Shown piece by piece: positions 7,536 through 15,000 of a stretch of DNA of 17,202 nt. The DNA is from Tieghemiomyces parasiticus (lineage: Eukaryota; Kickxellomycota; Dimargaritomycetes; Dimargaritales; Dimargaritaceae), in assembly GCA_027575765.1 (NCBI GenBank), contig JANBPT010000986.1, positions 1-17,202 on the forward strand. The letters run 5' to 3'. How positions within the stretch are numbered: position 1 is the first letter of the stretch; every line of letters starts with the position of its first letter. Below the pieces are notes generated by a model. That model did no database searches and was not told the DNA's origin. It worked only from the letters and a program-made list of their open reading frames with translations. Position numbers and translations under genes: made by a program.

Positions 7536-8787
7536 ATGTCGGCCCATTCCACCACGGCGACCGTCCGGCGAGCGTTGGTAAGTAAAGTAGCATGGAGAAA
7601 TCCGAGCCAGAGAATGTCCAGGCTGTGACGGTGTCCCGGCTTGCCACGGCGGGCGGCAAGGCCGAGTCCTTGACGGTGCGGCGCTCCCCTTCACCACAAG
7701 CTAACCTGCCGGCCTCCCCTCGCCCCACGTGGGTCGCCACGACAACAACTGTGCAGCTCGTCGGCCTCGGCAACTACACCCATCCGGGCACCCGGCACAA
7801 CGTTGGTATGATGGTCCTCAACGCCATCTCACACCAGCACCGCTTGCAATGGCAGGACCAGCGTAGCGTCAAGGGTCTGACTGCCACCCTCACCGAGTCT
7901 GTCGTATCGAAACCAAGCACCCCGGCCCACGGCAAGCGACGGAAGGAGACTCCAGCCGAGCGCGAGAAGCGGATTCTCGATCAACTGCGTGCCCAGATTC
8001 ACAGCGAGTTCGCAACCGGAGCCCTGGATGAATCGGCCCCTTTAGAGCCGGCCTCGTCTTTACGAGCGTCCCCGCCCCCCGAGTCGGCCGTGGAACCGCA
8101 GCCTGTCGTAGAGCCCGTGCGGTGGGAGATCACGTTGCTCAAGCCCAGAGTGCTCATGAATATCAGCGGCGTCTCCGTGGCCAAAGCAGGTAAAGTGGTT
8201 GGTGTTCACTACGCAACCCAGCATGGTTAGGGTGTGTTGGCTAGGCAGTATATGTACTGGCTGATCCGCGATGGCTAACTTATCCCCCTAGTACCGTGTG
8301 TCTGACCCGCCTTTGCCCGTGCGCCGTGACCCAGTGGCGGAGTTGGGCATCCCGGTGGAGAACGTGCTCGTTATCCACGACGACATGCAGCGCGACCTCG
8401 GCAAGGTTGCCCTCAAACACGGTGGCAGTGCGAAGTAAGTACCTAAGGCTCCTTCGGCAGCCCGCGCCCCCGGCTGGCCTAGTCAAGTCGCAAGGCAGGC
8501 CTAATCCGACACAGCACTGCACTCCCCACCTGCCCACCTCCACCTTTCGCAGCGGCCACAACGGAATCAAGTCGATCATCGACCACCTCCGTACCAACGC
8601 TTTCCGCCGGCTCCGCATCGGAATTGGCCGGCCGCTACAGGACGACCGGTCCAGGGATTTGGTATCGGATTTTGTTCTGGGCAAGTTCACGCCGGCGGAG
8701 CGAGAAACGTTAGAGAATGTGACCTACCAGACTTGTTTGCAACAGTGGCCCGGACTGTTTCTGCCCAGCGATGATAACCGCACCTAA
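7536..8787 (+). CDS. PTH1: Peptidyl-tRNA hydrolase, Pth1/PTRH1 type, four exons
   Basis: Proposed exons are 7536-7577, 7757-8189, 8335-8434 and 8553-8787, giving 269 residues. The enzyme cleaves the ester bond of peptidyl-tRNA released from stalled ribosomes. Expected active-site residues are present: N20 (VGLGN), H28 (GTRHN), N149 (LMNISG), D174 (VIHDDM) and N195 (GHNG), with the C-terminal block RRLRIGIGRP. The acceptor at 8334 was chosen because it alone keeps frame and makes the MNISG-to-HDDM spacing equal to E. coli Pth. The donor at 7578 (GTAAGT), branch CTAACC (7701-7706) and CAG at 7756 preserve phase and join MSAHSTTATVRRAL to LVGLGN. If that intron is retained, an ATG at 7592 gives a different N-terminus. 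A charged, Pro-rich insertion of about 70 residues (roughly 60-130) separates H28 from N149. Location, mitochondrial or cytosolic, is not clear. Confidence 0.88.
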
Positions 8788-9701
8788 TATACGTGGTTCG
8801 TAGATCTCATGGAGGGAAGAGGAGTGTCGGGCGACATGCTGCTACGGTGGCTCCGGTTGGCCACGCACGCTCGGCATGCCCACCCTAATATTACGTGCCG
8901 TCCCCCCTATAAAATCACATTGGCTCTAGATTAAAGTTCAGCCCGGGCAGGGGGTTGCTGCAGATATGGTAGGAGCGTGGAGCTACTGGTGGCCGAAGAA
9001 ATATTGATAATGAAGCTGAAAGGCTTACGTAGCCCCCTACGCTGAGGGACAGGCCATCGAATATTCCCATTTTCCACGCCATCACCGGCCGGCCATATAC
9101 TCGTTTCTTCCAGATCTTGCCCACCAAGTGTACCTTGCCGACGTGTCCCTGTGCCACCCATCACACAGTACAGCGCGCGCCAAGTATTCTTGTAGCTCGC
9201 CACGCTTCGATTTGTTCGTTTTTCCGCAGCCCCGTTCACCCTGCCTGGCACCCCCTACATTGCGCCTCTCGCACTTGCTCCGTCTATTTGCGAGGGGGCG
9301 TGCTCCGCATAACGTCCAACCTTTGTTGTACCCTCCCCTTTTCCGATATCCGTTCTCGCCGTCCACTGGCCGTTGTATATTATCCAGAGAAGCCCCCTTT
9401 TCCCCCTCCCTGACCCGCCAAGCCTCCCCCGCCTCTCTCCTTTGTTTCCATTAAACGATTACCCTTGTGACCCTTCGTCCTTAGCCCTCCCCCGCCAGAG
9501 CCCCACAGGACACCCACCAACGCTCTTCCAGCAGACCCCTTCTTTGCGCCCGTACCCGGCCCCCGGTCTCCCTTTGCCCGCCTATTGTTCGCATACGCAT
9601 TGTCCCCATTGTCCTGTATTCTTTAGTGCATTTCGCTGCCTTGAATCCGCCGGCTGTTTGTCTCTGCCCACCTCTGTACCGCATCACTGGTTGACCAAGC
9701 C
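8788..9701. promoter_or_regulatory. PTH1 3' flank and probable long pyrimidine-rich leader/promoter of the DUF2015 gene
   Basis: This 914-nt region is between two plus-strand genes. An ATTAAA at 8930-8935 is a weak candidate poly(A) signal for PTH1, and TATAAAA at 8909-8915 could be a TATA box. From 9013 to 9701 there is no ATG on the plus strand although the minus strand has more than a dozen. The second half is strongly C/T-rich. Frames such as 9128-9454 lack family resemblance and look like leader or promoter sequence. Confidence 0.4.
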
Positions 9702-10363
9702 ATGTACACCGCCGCCTACCTGATTCCGCTAGCGGTCATTAGTAAGTCAGGCTGATATGCCTTCAGGCGCTCCTACCGTTAGCCGAGAACCCCCCTCCTC
9801 GCTTGAAGCCACCCCACACGCTGCTCCAGACTATCTATCCACAACAGCTCACCCAATTCGCCACACCTCGCTATCCCCCTATCGCCTCCCTCCATATATA
9901 CTATGTTTGGTTTTATCCATCAGCCGTGTGGTACCTCGTCCGTACCTGGCGCAACTACCGCCAATACCACTCGTCGACCTCGGCCGCCGACCCACACCAC
10001 TTTTCGTTCGCTGACCTCTTCCACAGTCTTCCGTTAGTCCCCCACCGCCTCTACAACCCACTCAGCCGAACCAACCACGACGCCGCCGGTTCCGACGCCA
10101 CGGGCAGTTTCCAGGCCGACCTTGAGGCCGGCCTCTCCAGCGCCTACTTTGACTTGAACACCAATATTGCCAGCGGTGACGGGCGGGCCGGCCTAGACCG
10201 CGGGGAAGAGATCAAGCATATCATGACTTCAGAGAAGTGCGGGTTTGACGAGGCCCGTAAGATTTACCACCAGCGCGTCATGCGGTCGAATAATATCGAC
10301 CCCAACACCGGGATCCCGCTCGACCCCAAGGCTGTGCTGTTTCTACCGAAGGGCCGAAGTTAG
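9702..10363 (+). CDS. DUF2015-family single-pass membrane protein, two exons
   Basis: Exons 9702-9741 and 9924-10363 encode 159 residues. The donor is GTAAGT and the acceptor is pyrimidine-rich (TTTTATCCATCAG). The join preserves phase and creates a hydrophobic N-terminal segment, MYTAAYLIPLAVITVWYLV, followed by a basic stretch (RTWRNYRQ), so the protein is probably a signal-anchored membrane protein. Splicing is needed: the second-exon frame has no ATG before the conserved part. The conserved C-terminal block is typical of DUF2015: FQADLEAGLSSAYFDLNTNI, then GRAGLD, CGFDEARKIYHQRVMRSNNI and a final DPKAVLFLP. Between membrane segment and domain lies a His/Ser-rich linker. No biochemical function is established to my knowledge. 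No good CTAAC branch site is visible in the intron, the weakest part of this model. Confidence 0.85.
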
Positions 10364-10764
10364 ATCACGTGCTCTTGTTGGCGTCCCGTCTACTCACAAA
10401 GCGACATTGGCCCGAAAATGCCAGCCTTCACCCGCTCAATACATACCCCTCAGGCCACCCATCCCCTTCTAAATTTACCAATCTTCTGTACACTAGCGTC
10501 CCTTCCTTTATGCACGTCACCCATTGAGCCTCCATCTCCACCCATCTAGCTTATCGCCCATTTTCGATAACTGCTCGCGTACCTTCATCTAGTAATAATT
10601 AGTCTGACGAGACCTCAAAAGTCCGATCGGTTGCACACACGACAAGCATTAACCAGCCCCCGGTCAATAGGCAACCGTTAGTGAAGTTTATAAGCAATAG
10701 TGAATTAACAGAGAATACCTATATATTACAGTCGATGTATACAGTCGTCAAACTAGTCGACACG
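10364..10764. other. Convergent 3' intergenic region of the DUF2015 and OXLD1 genes
   Basis: About 400 nt, AT-richer than the genes, lie between two convergent stops and should hold both 3' UTRs. A CACGTG occurs at 10366-10371 just after the DUF2015 stop, probably by chance. I see no clear AATAAA hexamer in either sense, no coding frame of interest and no RNA gene. Confidence 0.35.
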
Positions 10765-11355
10765 TCATTTCTGACTCAGTTTCCGCTCGAGTTCCTGGAA
10801 TGCCTTCATGGCCGCATCGGCGGGTGAGGTGGGCTGCGATGGCGCGGCGGCCAGACCCGCCGAAGCCGCCGCCAATGGGTTGAGTGCCTGATCCTCAGCG
10901 GCAGTGGTTTCCAGCTGGCGTAACTTTGCCGGAGGCGGCAGACCCGCGGCACGGTAGGCGGTCCGGACTGCCTCTATCTGTTTCTCGAAGTCCTGGAGAT
11001 CGTCATTATAGATATCCCACACACACCGCGCGCATCCGCTCATACAGCACATGTCACTGGTGGGGGCTTCTGGGGGCTTGGAAGGCAGCTGGGCGACCAG
11101 ACGTTGGAGACCTTCTTCGCAGAGAACCGGTGCGGTGGGTTGGGGTTCTGCGACGGCCGTCGGCGGCGATGGGTTCGTAGCTGCGATCGTTGGCGATCTC
11201 GTTCCGGTTGAGAAGCGTGGTGGCAGTGACGGGTGAAGCTGACGGCGCTGCTGTAACCGCGGCGGGTCGAGGCATCCGAGTATATTGGGTTGAAGGCTGG
11301 TGCGGGTACCCGAGACTAGAGGGTGCCTTCGAAATGTGATAGCAAATATGGCCAT
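10765..11355 (-). CDS. Oxidoreductase-like domain protein (OXLD1 type), probably mitochondrial
   Basis: A single-exon protein of 196 residues. The core, DMCCMSGCARCVWDIYNDDL (101-120), is the signature of the oxidoreductase-like domain (Pfam Oxidored-like), with cysteines C103, C104, C108 and C111 and the CVWDIY motif followed by an acidic helix. The N-terminus (MAIFAITFRRHPLVSGTRTS) is basic and hydrophobic with no acidic residue before D30, a plausible mitochondrial presequence. A Pro/Ser/Thr-rich linker spans about 50-100. The C-terminus is Ala/Pro-rich and ends in a short charged helix (MKAFQELERKLSQK). The cysteines suggest metal binding or redox chemistry, but the name does not reflect a proven reaction. 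It diverges from ELP1 and converges with the DUF2015 gene. The start is the first in-frame ATG before the presequence. Confidence 0.87.
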   Translation of the reverse strand: MAIFAITFRRHPLVSGTRTSLQPNILGCLDPPRLQQRRQLHPSLPPRFSTGTRSPTIAATNPSPPTAVAEPQPTAPVLCEEGLQRLVAQLPSKPPEAPTSDMCCMSGCARCVWDIYNDDLQDFEKQIEAVRTAYRAAGLPPPAKLRQLETTAAEDQALNPLAAASAGLAAAPSQPTSPADAAMKAFQELERKLSQK

Positions 11356-12061
11356 GTGGAGGTATCGTTGCTAGAGGGGCGTCAAATGGGTGGTGAAGGT
11401 AGGCAGAACAACACGGCGGCTATAATTCGTCAAGAAGAAGCAGAGTGTGGGTGATGCATAGTCAGTCCGATGTGGAAAACAAAACGGTCTAGTTCATATG
11501 GAAGCGTTGCTACGGAATTAGGTAGCGGAGGGGAATGTGGGTATACGGCAATGTGGCTGATGAGCAGCTGGCACTTGAAGACATAAGGGAGCACCCCAAA
11601 TTCTGAAGCTGCAGCTATCTAAGGCACAGTCCCCCCCCCCACATTACCACCGGGTCTATACACGTGGCATATTTAGTCACGTGATGACAAATTGTAACGG
11701 ACGAGATGGGCGAAAGATTGACCCGGCAACACCGTGGGGGGGGGACAGATGGGAGTAAATTAACAGCTTGTTCGCAATGGGCGGCCCGAGGAGGGAAGAC
11801 AACTCCTCGCTCTTCTGGCATCTGGACGGTGAGGTCCCAAACATTTCACATTGATTACCCTCATGTTATCTCGTTACTACTCGGTCCATTCCACAATCTC
11901 CCTCGCCCGGTCTCCGCGTATTCGTCAGTCTCATCCACTTCTCCAGATTATTATTACTTTGTACTCCGGAGGCTTCACGGCGCGATCCACCTACTCCACG
12001 CCACCGAGTCGTGGAACCGTTACCCACTCCGGCCGGCCCCTCCCCTAACTCCCTTTACCTG
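11356..12061. promoter_or_regulatory. Divergent promoter of OXLD1 and ELP1 with two E-boxes
   Basis: About 700 nt lie between divergent starts. Two CACGTG hexamers occur 17 nt apart (11661-11666 and 11678-11683). The second is embedded in the larger palindrome TCACGTGA at 11677-11684, the preferred core of bHLH factors of the Cbf1/Pho4/USF class. Homopolymer runs of C (near 11631-11641) and G (near 11736-11743) flank them. Plus-strand frames in this stretch, such as 11706-12062, have no recognisable product. Confidence 0.5.
11661..11683. promoter_or_regulatory. Paired CACGTG E-boxes
   Basis: Two identical palindromic hexamers lie 11 nt apart edge to edge in the divergent promoter. They are about 310 nt upstream of the OXLD1 ATG and 380 nt upstream of the ELP1 ATG. 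CACGTG is the site of Cbf1-like bHLH regulators in fungi; binding here is inferred. Confidence 0.5.
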
Positions 12062-15000
12062 ATGCGGAGTCTCACCTTGTTGACGCACCAGTCACTGGCC
12101 CTGAATGGGCCAACCACTGCCGAGACCGCCCAGCGGGCGCTTGCCGAGCTGTCTTTGGCCGAGACTGACGCGACCCCTCATCGCTCACGGCTAGTTCACC
12201 CGGACACCGCCAACACCAGCCCGGTATGCAATGATACCACCACGGGCGATAATTACCACCTCGTCCACGACACCGAAACCAGTGCCCTGTGGCTGGCGCG
12301 ATCCCGCTACCCTGGACCATCAGACAGTGCTTCCCCGCCGGCCTGTCAACTCCTATTGCCCCTCTCGGTCCCGGTAGACGCTCAGCTGGTCGGGTTCCAG
12401 TACCTCCTTGATCTAGACGCCCTCTTCATTGCCTTTGAGCAGGGCGATATTCTCCTACTTCGTGAGGCCTCGAGTATCTGCCCCGACGGGGCCGCTACCG
12501 CCGCAGCCGACCTTCTGGACCCGGTAGGCGATGTGGTCGACGGAATCCTAGCCACCAGCTGGAGCCCTGACGAGGAGGTCCTACTGGTCGTTACAGGCCG
12601 CCACCACCTGATCATGATGACTAAAGACTTTGACGTCCTGACCGAGTTCCCCATCTACGCCGAGTCGGAAGGCCACGAGGCCAGTGTATCAGTTGGGTGG
12701 GGCAAGAAAGAAACTCAGTTCCACGGATCCGCCGGAAAGGCCGCGGCTCAGCAGACCCGCGACCTATCCCGACGTCGTCTAGGTCCACACGACGACCGCC
12801 GGCCCCGTCTCGCTTGGAGAGGGGACGCCACCTACTTTGTGTGTTCGACTGTGGACCGCCACCACCAACAGCCGGAGCCTGCTGAGCATCGGACGTTGCG
12901 GGTCTACTCGCGCGAGGGCGAACTTATGCACACCGGAGAGGCCATTGACTGCCTCGAAAGCGCCCTGTGTTGGAAACCCAGCGGTGGGCTTATTGCCACC
13001 AGTGAACAGCTGCCACATCGCCACGATATCATCTTTTGGGAACGTAACGGCCTCCGCCATGGAGAATTTTCCCTCCGTGAGCCAGCCGGGACGGCCGTGC
13101 GCGCTCTACAGTGGAACACCGATTCGACCGTTCTCGCCGCCATTCTCGAACGCGCCGGACGACGATACATCCAACTGTGGGCCGACAAAAACTACCATTG
13201 GTACCTCGTACAGCAGATTGGGCCCGTCACTGACGGCGATTGGGAGGATCCGATTCTGGATGCCCGATGGGATCCCGAGCTGCCTCTAGTCCTTCACATC
13301 ACCACCCGCGCGGGTCAGCAGCGCCACCGGTACGCCGCCGATTATCTGTTTGGCCACGCCCGCGCCTCGGCCGCGGGTACTAGTCTATCCGTGGCTTGCG
13401 TGGTCGACGGTGCTCAAGTCAAGGTCACTCCGTTTTCCGTGGCCAATGTACCCCCGCCCATGTGTCACCTCACTCTGGACCTACCGCATCCGGTTCGGAC
13501 CGTGGCCTTCCGGTCGGCCCTGGAACCCACCGGCACGACCACGGTGAGCGATTATCTGGCGGTTCTCGGCACGAATCCGGCGGCACCCGTCCGTCTCTAC
13601 GGGCTGACCCGCGACCCGGCCCGCCGCCACATCGTTACCGCTGAGTCGCTGGGCGACCTTCCGGAATTCCCCGCCGGACTCGTACCGCGTCAGGTGGTCT
13701 ACCCTCGCGCGGATACCCTGGTTGTGCTGGCCCACGACCTGCAGCAGCACTGCGACGTTCTGGTTCGGGCCGATTTCTCTGGCCCGGAGCTTGGAGGGAC
13801 CGAGACCCCTGCGGTAATCGCTGCCGTGTGGTCGACCCCGGCCTACCCGATGGGGCCGGAGAGCGCCAATTTACTGCGCCTAGTGACTGCGCTTGACTCC
13901 GACGACGTGTTTGTCGAGACCGCCGTGGGTACCGTGTATCAGGTTGACTACGACCGCCACACACATCCAGTGACCCTTCGCACGACCCAGCCCTTCTGTC
14001 ACCTACCCGAACCCTGTCCCTGGCTGTATGTGATGGCCGTGGGGCCCGCGGCCGACGCGCCTACCGTGTCGGGTGACGCCCTCACCGTCATCGCGCGGTC
14101 CGACCGCAACCGCCTCTACCTTGACCGCCAGCAGCTATCGGGCGCGTGCATCTCCCTGTTTATCCACGACCATTTCATTTTGTACACCACCTCCGACCAT
14201 TACCTCCGTCTTCTCCCTCGCACGCTCGACGCGGGCGATCTACTCCGCCTGGCCCAAATGGCGCCGATGGCGGGAGCCAATGCTGATGCGGACTCGGACT
14301 TGACCCAGCGGCGAGTGGAACGTGGAGCCCGGCTGGCTTGCGCCGTCAATGGTGACACCACCGTCGTGTTGCAGATGCCACGCGGCAACCTGGAGACGGT
14401 CCAACCGCGCGCCCTGGTCCTCGCTGCCGTGCGCCAGGCCATCGATCGCAAGGACTACCGCCAGGCATTCCTTTTGGCCCGTAAACACCGGATCGACCTC
14501 AACTTGCTCTTTGACCATAACCCGACCCAGTTCCGCGCCATGCTGCCCGCCATTACTCGCCAAATCGAAGAACCCGACTACCTCAACCTGCTTCTGTCGG
14601 CGTTGCAGGACGAGAATGTGTGTGCAACCAAATACCCCCCGCGACCCCGCGCCCTGCTCGACTCCGCGCCCGCTACCGCCCCGGCTATGCGTGATGGCTT
14701 TTGGATGGCGGCACTGGAGTCGATGACCACCCCTGCCGAACCGCTCACCTACCCGGGCAAACGCCGTGAACTGTGCGCTGGTATCCAACGCGAGTTGGAA
14801 GCGCTAAACGATCCGCGGTACCTGCCCAGCATCATCACGGCCAGCGTGTGCAAGGATCCCGGGTCGCTTGACGAGGCGGTCCGCGTGCTGATCGACCTCC
14901 GCGACCGCGGGGTCCCTGTCGCCGAACTTGAAGACACCTTACAGTACCTCCTGTTCCTGGTGGACGTTGACAAGGTCTACCACGCCGCCCTGGCAGCCTA

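Noticed and set aside
7592..8230. Single-exon reading of PTH1 ending at 8230
   Set aside because: It stops before the catalytic Asp and the GHNG motif, which lie in later exons joined by clear splice sites. The ATG at 7592 is kept only as a possible alternative start.
12011..12061. 17-codon N-terminal extension of Elp1
   Set aside because: It begins at GTG, which is not a usual start in fungi. The ATG at 12062 gives the family's characteristic MRxLxLL start.
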